NCBI GenBank assembly: GCA_964644025.1 | Contig: CAZXVW010000041.1 | Coordinates: forward strand, 1-24,778 | Direction of reading: 5' to 3' | Source: CAZXVW01 sp964644025 | GTDB lineage: Bacteria; Acidobacteriota; Terriglobia; Bryobacterales; Bryobacteraceae | Length of the DNA: 24,778 bases | Shown here: positions 1 through 6,096 of the stretch, one piece after another | Numbering within the stretch: the stretch's first letter is position 1 | Layout of the letters: every line of letters begins with the position of its first letter | Position numbers and translations under genes: made by a program | The notes under the pieces: generated by a model | What the model was told of the DNA's origin: nothing | Database searches by the model: none | Seen by the model: the letters and a program-made list of their open reading frames with translations, nothing else

Positions 1-192
1 CGGGTTGTTGGTTCTGCCCTGAAGAACCGCCTGCGGTTCACCTCCGGAGACAAAATCGCCAAGAAATGAAATCACATCCAGGAACGTCGTTTTGCCGCTG
101 GCATTGGGCCCGACCAGAATCTGGAGGCCTCCGAGCGGCCGGTGCACGTAGCGCAGGCAGCGGAATCCCAGTGCCTCTACCAGCGTAATCAT
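1..192 (-). CDS. AAA family ATPase, 5' part only (runs off the window)
   Basis: The reverse strand opens with ATG at 190-192 and stays open for 64 codons to the window edge, so only the N-terminus is visible. It begins MITLVEALGFRCLRYV, a beta-strand pair typical of RecF/SMC-like AAA ATPases (AAA_15/AAA_21 type), followed by a perfect Walker A motif, GPNASGKT, at residues 28-35. That motif binds the ATP phosphates. A G-rich RBS (GGGG, 7 nt before the ATG) and a plausible promoter lie upstream. Proteins with this start include DNA-repair, abortive-infection and uncharacterised predicted ATPases. The part that would separate them (signature motif, Walker B, any nuclease domain) is outside the window, so no function is assigned. 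It is divergent from the GGDEF gene. Confidence 0.8.
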   Translation of the reverse strand, partial: MITLVEALGFRCLRYVHRPLGGLQILVGPNASGKTTFLDVISFLGDFVSGGEPQAVLQGRTNNP

Positions 193-214
193 CTCTCAAC
201 CCCGCTTGCCCAAA

Positions 215-243
215 TCCTTAGCACAGAGTTCAGTATCGCTCAA
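215..243 (-). promoter_or_regulatory. Putative sigma-70 promoter for the AAA ATPase gene
   Basis: On the reverse strand TTGAGC (238-243) is followed after exactly 17 nt by TAAGGA (215-220). The -10 is preceded by TGC, giving an extended -10. The start codon lies 22 nt downstream of the -10. The -10 hexamer is poor, so this is a moderate call. Confidence 0.4.
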
Positions 244-362
244 CACGGGGTGGACATGCCGGCTTGCCGCCAGCCTCGCGCCCAACACTCACGACCGCCA
301 GGCCAGAGCCGCGTTGACCAGAAACCTTCTATTCCCCGGCTGTTCCGGCCGATAAGGCCATC

Positions 363-367
363 AGGAG
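363..367 (+). promoter_or_regulatory. Ribosome binding site that decides the GGDEF-gene start
   Basis: AGGAG abuts an ATG at 368 with no spacer, but lies 6 nt before a second in-frame ATG at 374. The second ATG is therefore the better start. Confidence 0.6.
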
Positions 368-373
368 ATGAGT

Positions 374-1402
374 ATGATTTCGCTCAAGGAGTCCTTCTCG
401 GAACTGGACCGGCTCGAGTCCCTGCAAAGGGCTTCCTCGGAATGCTACCGCTCCGCCATCGAGGCCTCCGGCCAGTACGCCGTGGAGATCGATCCGGACG
501 AAACGAAGCGGTTCCGCCAGGACTTGGAAGCGATCGCCCGGCAGGCCAAGGCCGCCGAGACCGCTGAAAGCCTGCGGCAGACCCATCTCTGGTTCCGGGA
601 CGAACTCCAGAACTACTCAGCCAAGGCGCGGCGTTATCTCCACAGCCTGCGGGAAAAAGTCAGCGCGTCGGCCCGCGCCCTGACCGAAATCGTGGAAACC
701 GCCAAGCGCCTCGGCGGCCAGAGTGACCAGAAGCTGGAGGTGGAGCTGGACCGGCTGCGCAACCTTGCACAAGCTCAGGAGGTCGCCGAGGTCTGCCCGG
801 AACTCCGCGCGGTGGTGGCCACCGTGGAAGAGGCCGTGAACCAGCTCCGGAAGCGAAGCCGCTTGATGGTGGCGCAGCTCCGCAGTGAAATCCACTCGCT
901 CCACCAAGCTCTCGAAAGCGCCCGGCAAGCCGCCGGCCGCGATCCCATCACCGGAGTCCTCAACCGCGCTGAAATCCTGATCAGAATTCGCCAGGAGATG
1001 GGACAGCAAAAGGCCTTCTGCCTCATCTTTGTCTGGATCAGCAGCTACGAGTACGTCCACCGGCGTTACGGCTGGCACGTCGCCGACCGCACGCTGGCCG
1101 CCTTCTGCGAACGCCTCCGGGGCGCGATGGGCGAGGAAACCTCCGTGGGGCGCTGGGGCGACGACCGGTTCGTCGTCCTGCTGCGCCGCTCCAAGCCCGA
1201 GGCGATGTGGACCGCCGAGAACCTGGTCCAGCAGTTGGCCGGCCCCTATGTCGTCAGAGAGGGCGAGCTGGCGCGCGAGGTCCTTCTCCAATTGAAGACG
1301 GGTGTCGTCGAATGCGCCGCGGGAACCTCCGAGGCCCAGTTGCTCTCAGCCGCCGACAAGCTACTCGTGGCCTTGGAGACGGTGGCCTCCACCAACGACT
1401 GA
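374..1402 (+). CDS. Coiled-coil protein with degenerate GGDEF domain
   Basis: This is a soluble protein of 342 aa if started at the ATG at 374, or 344 aa from the ATG at 368, which is too close to the RBS. Residues 1-185 are charged, heptad-like helix rich in Glu, Arg, Leu and Ala. From about residue 188 a GGDEF fold follows: DPITGVLNRAEIL matches the usual DxLTGLxNR entry helix. The signature is RWGDDRF where RYGGDEF is expected. The metal-binding strand reads FVWISSYEY where the family has LDIDxFK, so the conserved Asp residues are absent, and no RxxD inhibitory site precedes the signature. Active diguanylate cyclases need these residues to make cyclic di-GMP, so this copy is probably inactive and may serve as a binding or dimerisation module. 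No membrane segment or other sensor domain is recognisable. Confidence 0.85.
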   Translation: MISLKESFSELDRLESLQRASSECYRSAIEASGQYAVEIDPDETKRFRQDLEAIARQAKAAETAESLRQTHLWFRDELQNYSAKARRYLHSLREKVSASARALTEIVETAKRLGGQSDQKLEVELDRLRNLAQAQEVAEVCPELRAVVATVEEAVNQLRKRSRLMVAQLRSEIHSLHQALESARQAAGRDPITGVLNRAEILIRIRQEMGQQKAFCLIFVWISSYEYVHRRYGWHVADRTLAAFCERLRGAMGEETSVGRWGDDRFVVLLRRSKPEAMWTAENLVQQLAGPYVVREGELAREVLLQLKTGVVECAAGTSEAQLLSAADKLLVALETVASTND

Positions 1403-1458
1403 AAAACGCGTCCGAAAGAGCCCTCCCGCCGCGCGCCGCGGGGCTCCGGGGATCATGG

Positions 1459-1467
1459 TGCTAAGAT
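1459..1467 (+). promoter_or_regulatory. Extended -10 promoter for the aldolase gene
   Basis: TGCTAAGAT (TG at 1459, TAAGAT at 1462-1467) fits an extended -10 element. It would give a leader of about 45 nt before the ATG at 1518. No good -35 is visible, which is usual for extended -10 promoters. Confidence 0.5.
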
Positions 1468-1517
1468 TAAAGAGTACGGCAGTTCGCGCAACAGAATAGA
1501 AGGGAGTACAGAAACGA

Positions 1518-2531
1518 ATGCCATTAGTGTCATTGCGGCAGTTGCTGGATGAGGCAGCCAAGGGCGGCTACGGCGTTGGCGCGTTCAACGTCAACAATAT
1601 GGAGCAGATCCAGGCGATTATGGAGGCGGCGCGGGAAACCAAGTCTCCGGTGATCGTTCAGGCCAGCCGGGGCGCCCGAAAATACACTAACGACCGCTTT
1701 CTATATCACCTCATGCTGGCCGCCGCGGAACTCTACCCGGAAATCCCGATGGCCCTGCACCAGGATCACGGCAACAGCCCGGATACCTGCAAGTCAGCCA
1801 TTGAAATCGGTTTCACCAGCGTGATGATGGACGGCTCGCTGATGGAGGACGGCAAGACCCCCTCCAGCTATGAGTACAACGTTCAGGTGACCCGCGAGGT
1901 CGTGGCCATGGCGCACCCCCGGGGCGTCTCGGTTGAGGCTGAGCTGGGCGTGCTGGGCGGAATTGAAGACGGACACGGCGCCGGCGTCGATCCCCGGAAG
2001 CACCTCACCGATCCCGACCAGGCGGTCGATTTCGTCAAGCAGACCGGCATCGACGCGCTGGCCGTCGCCATCGGCACCAGCCATGGCGCTTACAAGTTCA
2101 CCCGCAAGCCGGACGGCGCGATCCTGGCCATGGACCGTCTCATGGAAATCCACCGGCGATTGCCCGATACGCACCTGGTGATGCACGGCTCCTCGAGCGT
2201 CCCGAAACACTTGCAAGACATTATCAACAAGTATGGCGGGAAGATCCGGCCGACCTGGGGCGTTCCGATCGAGGAGATCCAGCTCGGCATTAAGAACGGC
2301 GTACGGAAAGTCAATGTGGATACCGACAGCCGGCTGGCAATCACCGGCGCAATTCGCAAGGTCTTCGCCGAGCAGCCGGAAGTCTTCGATCCCCGCGCCT
2401 ATCTCAAGCCGGCCCGCGAAGCGATGAAACAGGTCGTCAAGGAACGCATGATCGCGTTCGGCCAGGCCGGCCATGCCGGCGATTACGAGCCGATTCCGCT
2501 CGAGGAGATGGCCAAGCGTTACACTGCTTGA
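1518..2531 (+). CDS. fba: Class II fructose-1,6-bisphosphate aldolase (Calvin-cycle subtype)
   Basis: This cytoplasmic zinc enzyme cleaves fructose-1,6-bisphosphate to dihydroxyacetone phosphate and glyceraldehyde-3-phosphate, or runs the reverse reaction, in glycolysis, gluconeogenesis or the Calvin cycle. The 337-aa protein matches the class IIB family in length and motifs. These include GAFNVNNMEQ (residues 21-30), HQDHG (81-85, with the catalytic Asp83 and Zn ligand His84), EAELG (140-144), GTSHGAYKF with His189, VMHGSSSVP with His223, and NVDTD (266-270) for phosphate binding. AGGGAG lies 11 nt before the ATG. The gene is transcribed alone; its stop is followed at once by a strong hairpin, and ribF converges on it. 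Nothing is missing. No RuBisCO or phosphoribulokinase gene is in the window, so the subtype name does not imply carbon fixation. Confidence 0.96.
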   Translation: MPLVSLRQLLDEAAKGGYGVGAFNVNNMEQIQAIMEAARETKSPVIVQASRGARKYTNDRFLYHLMLAAAELYPEIPMALHQDHGNSPDTCKSAIEIGFTSVMMDGSLMEDGKTPSSYEYNVQVTREVVAMAHPRGVSVEAELGVLGGIEDGHGAGVDPRKHLTDPDQAVDFVKQTGIDALAVAIGTSHGAYKFTRKPDGAILAMDRLMEIHRRLPDTHLVMHGSSSVPKHLQDIINKYGGKIRPTWGVPIEEIQLGIKNGVRKVNVDTDSRLAITGAIRKVFAEQPEVFDPRAYLKPAREAMKQVVKERMIAFGQAGHAGDYEPIPLEEMAKRYTA

Positions 2532-2569
2532 GGGCCGCGGGGGCTCCCGCTTCTTAGCTGCCGCGGCCC
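2532..2569. terminator. Perfect hairpin between convergent fba and ribF
   Basis: GGGCCGCGG (2532-2540) and CCGCGGCCC (2561-2569) form a perfect 9-bp GC stem starting at the base after the aldolase stop codon. The 20-nt loop contains a smaller GGG/CCC pair and the ribF stop codon. There is no U-tract on either strand, so it is a candidate bidirectional or Rho-assisted end rather than a classical intrinsic terminator. Confidence 0.5.
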
Positions 2570-3552
2570 GCTGCTGGTGAGTGGCGGGCCGCATCCCCTA
2601 CCCATCGGCCCACCCGGCGAAAATAAGTCCGCGAGCGCGCTATGTCGCGAAGGATCTGCGCCTTGAGGCTGTCCGCGTCCGGGAATTTCCTCTCCTCCCG
2701 CACCCTTTTCAAGAACGCCACCCGGATTCGCTGCGGCGGCGCTCCCCGCAGCGGTTCCAGCAGATGGGTTTCAATGGTCAGGTTCTCTCCCTTGAAAGTC
2801 GGCCGGTAGCCGACGTTGGTGACCGACGGCCACCTCACCCCGGTGTCCAGATCACGGGTCCAGGTGATGTAGACCCCGATGGCGGGCAACATCTCGGCGC
2901 CGGTGCGCAGGTTCAGCGTGGGCACCGTCTTAGCCGAACCCACCCCGGCGCCGGGCACCACCGCGCCGCTGATGGCGAACTCCCGCCCCAGGAAACGGTT
3001 GGCGAGGGATATTTTGCCCGCGGCCAGCAGCTCACGAATGGCGCTGGAAGATACCACCCGTCCACGGCATTGCACCCCGGCTACAATCTCGGTCACAAAC
3101 CCGTAACGGGCGCCGAGTTCCCGCAGGCGCGCGGTGTCGCCGGCCTGCCCCCGGCCGAACCGGAAGTTCCAGCCGATCATGACGGCCTTGGCCCCCAGAC
3201 GCCCGGCCAGGACCCGCCGGCAAAACTCCTCCGGCGAAAGGCAGGAAAACTCGGGCGTGAAGGGCAGGATGAGAACCTGTTCAATGCCTTCCGTCCGCAT
3301 CCATTCCGTGCGCTCGGCCGGCGTGCTCAGCAGGCGGGGCGCCCGGTCCGGCGCCACCACCTTGGCCGGGTGCGGATGGAACATCATCCCCGAGGGCTTC
3401 CAGCCTTGCTCCCGGCCGCGCCGCACCACCCGGCGCAGGATCTCCCGATGCCCGATGTGGACACCGTCAAAATTGCCGATGGTGAGAGCGCAGGGGCCGA
3501 ACTCCGGCCCCACTTCCTCGAGGCTGTGATAAACGCGAAACGATGGCGGCAC
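2554..3552 (-). CDS. ribF: Bifunctional riboflavin kinase / FAD synthetase
   Basis: RibF phosphorylates riboflavin to FMN and then adenylylates FMN to FAD in the cytoplasm. The 332-aa length is typical. The N-terminal nucleotidyltransferase domain shows TIGNFDGVHIGH (residues 24-35, the HxGH-type ATP site), IGWNFRFG near 127-134 and VSSSAIR at 167-173. The C-terminal riboflavin kinase domain has PTLNL (211-215, the family's PTANL), NVGYRPTF (246-253) and ETHLLE (261-266) with the catalytic Glu. The start codon is GTG (3550-3552), only 4 nt after the stop of the MBL hydrolase gene, so the two are almost certainly co-transcribed. A GGAG sits about 11 nt upstream inside the previous gene. The gene ends in the loop of the hairpin shared with fba. 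Confidence 0.95.
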   Translation of the reverse strand: MPPSFRVYHSLEEVGPEFGPCALTIGNFDGVHIGHREILRRVVRRGREQGWKPSGMMFHPHPAKVVAPDRAPRLLSTPAERTEWMRTEGIEQVLILPFTPEFSCLSPEEFCRRVLAGRLGAKAVMIGWNFRFGRGQAGDTARLRELGARYGFVTEIVAGVQCRGRVVSSSAIRELLAAGKISLANRFLGREFAISGAVVPGAGVGSAKTVPTLNLRTGAEMLPAIGVYITWTRDLDTGVRWPSVTNVGYRPTFKGENLTIETHLLEPLRGAPPQRIRVAFLKRVREERKFPDADSLKAQILRDIARSRTYFRRVGRWVGDAARHSPAAGRGS

Positions 3553-3556
3553 GGCG

Positions 3557-4345
3557 TTACATCTCCACCGGGATCACCATCCCGTCATAGGCCAGACGGA
3601 CGTGGGCCGGGAGCGCAGCCTCGGTCTTCGCATGACCCAAATCGTGGCACAAGTGGGTGAAAATCGCCCGCTTCGGCTTCAACTCCTCGACATACCGCAA
3701 GGATTGCTCCACCGTCGAGTGGGTCGGGTGCGGCCGGCGCCGCAACGCGTCGAGAAACAGCACGTCCAGGCCGCGAAGCTTCGCCTTGGATTCCTCTGGA
3801 ATCTCGCTGTGGTCGGTAAGATAGGCCGCCTTGCCGAACCGGAATCCGTAACAGGTCCCTTCGCCGTGTTGCAGGCGCACCGGCAGAAATTCCAGCCCGA
3901 ACAACTCGACCGGCTCCTCGCCGATCTGGTGAGCCTCGATCCGCGGCCGCGAGGACTGCGACCGCCGCCCATCGAACACGTAAGTGAAGCAGCGGCGGAT
4001 CGTGTTCAGGGTCTCCGGCGTAGCATAAATCGGAATCGGCGCCTGCTGGTAAAAATTGAATGGGCGCACGTCGTCAAGCCCCAGAATATGATCGGCGTGC
4101 GCGTGGGTGTACAGAATGGCGTCAACACGTTCAATTCCGAAACGCAGCGCCTGCTGGCGAAGATCCGGGGTTGTGTCGATGAGCACCCCCCGGCCGCGGT
4201 AGCGAATAAAGACGGACGGCCGGAGGCGCTTGTCCCTGGGATCGTTCGAGGTGCAGACTTCGCAGTGGCAGCCGATGCTCGGCACTCCCACGCTCGTCCC
4301 TGAACCAAGAACGGTGATGGTCAAGCTGCTGCCAGAACCCGCCAT
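3557..4345 (-). CDS. MBL-fold metallo-hydrolase, PhnP-like
   Basis: This 262-aa beta-lactamase-fold hydrolase resembles PhnP (phosphoribosyl cyclic phosphodiesterase) and similar proteins. The metal-site motif is THAHADH (residues 80-86). Further likely ligands are His160, Asp178 (in TDHSE) and His231. An early GCHCEVC cluster (Cys26, Cys28, Cys31) matches the structural zinc site of PhnP-type members, and LGSGTSVGVP opens the fold. In this family the substrate is usually a cyclic phosphodiester. No phosphonate (phn) genes are nearby, so the phosphonate role of PhnP should not be assumed; a cyclic-nucleotide or RNA-fragment substrate is equally possible. Its ATG directly follows the stop codon of the DUF1844 gene with no gap, and ribF follows after 4 nt. 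Confidence 0.88.
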   Translation of the reverse strand: MAGSGSSLTITVLGSGTSVGVPSIGCHCEVCTSNDPRDKRLRPSVFIRYRGRGVLIDTTPDLRQQALRFGIERVDAILYTHAHADHILGLDDVRPFNFYQQAPIPIYATPETLNTIRRCFTYVFDGRRSQSSRPRIEAHQIGEEPVELFGLEFLPVRLQHGEGTCYGFRFGKAAYLTDHSEIPEESKAKLRGLDVLFLDALRRRPHPTHSTVEQSLRYVEELKPKRAIFTHLCHDLGHAKTEAALPAHVRLAYDGMVIPVEM

Positions 4346-4741
4346 CTAATCCTGCGCCCCGCCTTCGGAAGCCTGCACGTAGCGGAACCGCAATTCCGTA
4401 AGCGAGTTCTCGAGCAGCCGGGATTCCTCCACACTGAGGTTCCCCTTCGTCTTTCGCTGCAGCATGGCCATCAGGTCAATCGTATGGCGCGCCAGGGGAA
4501 GGTTGGGCTTCGGCCGGTCCTTTTCCTCGCCGAGATGCAGCAGTCCCAACTGGATCTCGGCTTGCGAGCGCAGCGACAGGACCAGGAACTCGAAGGTAGG
4601 CGGCGGCAGCGGCACGTCGCGCGCCCTCTCCTGCGCCTTGTCCTGCGCCTGCTCCCGCGCGGGAGAGCTTTCCTGAGCACTTTCCGCGGATTCCGGCTTC
4701 TGCTCGGACTTTTCCTCCGGTTTCGGCGTTGCTTCGTCCAT
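4346..4741 (-). CDS. DUF1844 family protein
   Basis: This is a 131-aa protein from the ATG at 4739-4741. Residues 1-45 are a low-complexity, Glu/Gln/Ala/Pro-rich tail, probably disordered. Residues 47-125 match the DUF1844 family: PPPTFEFLVLSLRSQAEI opens the domain, followed by a KPNLPLARHTIDL helix and a C-terminal LTELRFRYV helix. The family has no known function. It recurs in Acidobacteriota and other phyla, often close to housekeeping genes. An upstream extension of the frame to 4885 exists, but the conserved domain, a -10 box and the low-complexity tail all favour this start. It is the first gene of the operon DUF1844 - MBL hydrolase - ribF, with 0 and 4 nt between genes. Confidence 0.85.
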   Translation of the reverse strand: MDEATPKPEEKSEQKPESAESAQESSPAREQAQDKAQERARDVPLPPPTFEFLVLSLRSQAEIQLGLLHLGEEKDRPKPNLPLARHTIDLMAMLQRKTKGNLSVEESRLLENSLTELRFRYVQASEGGAQD

Positions 4742-4748
4742 ACCTACA

Positions 4749-4754
4749 ATTGTA
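4749..4754 (-). promoter_or_regulatory. -10 box for the DUF1844-MBL-ribF operon
   Basis: TACAAT on the reverse strand ends 7 nt before the DUF1844 ATG, so transcription would begin at or next to the start codon (leaderless mRNA). The box lies inside the 10-bp palindrome TACAATTGTA (4745-4754). The best -35 is TTGTTT at a short 15-nt spacing. Confidence 0.4.
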
Positions 4755-4901
4755 CCTGTCCGCGTCCGAAAACAACCTGCGGCGAACGGGCGCCGGGCCT
4801 TCGCATCCGCAGTCCGGCCCGTGCCCGCCGCCCACGTGGGGCCCCCGTATGTGGCCCGGCTGGCAGGCCAGAATGCGGTCGGCACCGCGACCTTGCTGGG
4901 C

Positions 4902-4907
4902 TATAAT
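4902..4907 (+). promoter_or_regulatory. Consensus -10 box of infA
   Basis: TATAAT at 4902-4907 is a perfect sigma-70 -10 hexamer 52 nt before the infA start. The -35 position (around 4879-4884, TCGGCA) is poor. The AAGGAGG at 4950-4956 is an exceptionally strong ribosome binding site, with a short 3-nt spacer. Confidence 0.65.
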
Positions 4908-4959
4908 GAAATTGCCGATGTCCGGCGCCGGACACGGGAATCCACGATCAAGGAGGACG

Positions 4960-5184
4960 ATGAGCAAAGAGGACAATATCGAAGTACAGGGTACAGTTGT
5001 CGAGAAGTTTCCCAGCGGATTGTTCAGCGTGCAACTCGACCAGGACAAGGACCGGGTGATTCTCGCCCACCTGGCGGGGAAGCTGCGGCGCAATCGAATC
5101 CGCGTTCTCGCGGGTGACCGCGTCACCCTCGAGATGTCGCCCTACGATCTCACGAAAGGGCGCATCACTTACCGTCACAAGTAA
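4960..5184 (+). CDS. infA: Translation initiation factor IF-1
   Basis: IF-1 binds the A site of the 30S subunit during initiation. The 74-aa protein is a single OB-fold. It starts MSKEDNIEVQGTV and ends with SPYDLTKGRITYRHK, both family hallmarks, with HLAGKLRRNRIRVLAGDRV between them. The frame is open further upstream to 4729, but the conserved MSKED start, the AAGGAGG and the TATAAT box fix the start at 4960. It stands apart from ribosomal-protein genes, as many bacterial infA copies do. Relative to the Escherichia coli protein it has a slightly longer QLDQDKDRV turn. It is convergent with the cobalamin adenosyltransferase gene. Confidence 0.97.
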   Translation: MSKEDNIEVQGTVVEKFPSGLFSVQLDQDKDRVILAHLAGKLRRNRIRVLAGDRVTLEMSPYDLTKGRITYRHK

Positions 5185-5218
5185 TCACAGGTTGACCCGA
5201 CTCCACTGCCAGCGTTTT

Positions 5219-5267
5219 CCCGCCCGCGTGTCTGCGGGCACACCGGTGGGGTTTCCTTATTGGCGGG
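5219..5267 (+). terminator. Possible structured 3' end of infA
   Basis: GCCCGC (5222-5227) and GCGGGC (5234-5239) form a 6-bp stem with a 6-nt loop. An outer pairing CCCGCC (5219-5224) with GGCGGG (5262-5267) is an alternative fold. A T-rich run (GTTTCCTTATT, 5251-5261) follows only after 11 nt, so this is a weak terminator candidate between the convergent genes. Confidence 0.3.
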
Positions 5268-5279
5268 CATAGATTAGCC

Positions 5280-5900
5280 TCATGGGGCCGGGCGGTTCGG
5301 GTTCCAAAGTATCTCCCCGGCGCCGAGCAGGTGGTTGGCCCACCGGCTCCAGACAAACAGCGCGTCCCCCAAGCGGTTTAGGTATCGGCAAACATCGGCG
5401 GGAACTTCTTCCTGCCTTGACAGGGCCACCGCCCGCCGCTCCGCGCGGCGGCACACGGCGCGGCAAACGTGCAGTTCGGCGGCGAGCCGGGAGCCCCCGG
5501 GCAAGACGAAAGAGCCGAGCGCCGGCAACTCCGCGTTCACTTGATCCATCTCGCGCTCCAGTCGCTCGATTTCCGCGTTCGTAATTCGCGCCTGTCCCCC
5601 TCGCGCCCCCTCGGGCCGTGAGGCGAGAATCGAGCCCAGGTCAAACAGTTCGTGCTGAACGTGTTCCAACACGGCGGCCAGCCGCCGGAGCCTTTCATCG
5701 CGTCCAGCGAGCTCGCGAGCGGAAACGCTCGCGAGTCCGACGAAGGCGTTCAGTTCGTCAACGGTTCCGCAGCACTCCAGCCGGGCCGAATCCTTGGGCA
5801 CGCGCCGCCCGCTGGCCAGGCGCGTCTCCCCGCCGTCACCCTGGCGGGTGTAGATGCGATCCAGCCGCAGCCGGGATTCACGAGAACGTTTCTCCGCCAC
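5280..5900 (-). CDS. Cob(I)alamin adenosyltransferase, PduO type
   Basis: The enzyme transfers adenosyl from ATP to cob(I)alamin, making adenosylcobalamin for mutases and similar enzymes. Starting at the GTG at 5898-5900 it has 206 aa, close to the usual length of about 190. Family motifs are visible: RIYTRQGDGGETRL (residues 15-28, ATP loop), CGTVDELNAFVG (44-55), LPGGSRLAAELHVCRAVCRRAERR in the middle-to-C-terminal helix, and YLNRLGDALFVWSRW near the end. The frame is open to 6005, but the extra 35 residues are Gly/Pro-rich without family similarity, and a GAGAG lies just before the GTG. A small inverted repeat covers that RBS and start. No other cobalamin gene or convincing B12 riboswitch is in the window. 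Confidence 0.9.
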   Translation of the reverse strand: MAEKRSRESRLRLDRIYTRQGDGGETRLASGRRVPKDSARLECCGTVDELNAFVGLASVSARELAGRDERLRRLAAVLEHVQHELFDLGSILASRPEGARGGQARITNAEIERLEREMDQVNAELPALGSFVLPGGSRLAAELHVCRAVCRRAERRAVALSRQEEVPADVCRYLNRLGDALFVWSRWANHLLGAGEILWNPNRPAP

Positions 5901-6096
5901 GCTACTCTCAGGGTAGCGGAACCGGTGGACAGGCGGAAGAGTCCATGGGTGGGCACTGCCGCCCCCGGTTCCTCCTCGCGGCTTCGATCCGCCTGGAGTT
6001 TGCATCGCCGGGAACCAGCCGGTGACTGGTGAGGACGCCGGCTGGCTGGAACTGCTGGTGCCGTGTCATGATTTGGGGATTGGAGGTCCTGGCAGC

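Noticed and set aside
5185..5279. Cobalamin-riboswitch-like look of the gap beside the adenosyltransferase gene, with a partial match to a B12 box (AGTCGGGTCAACCTG on the reverse strand).
   Set aside because: It lies downstream of the adenosyltransferase gene and not in its leader. The box has an inserted base and mismatches, and it overlaps the infA 3' end. The true 5' region (5901-6096) shows no B12 box.
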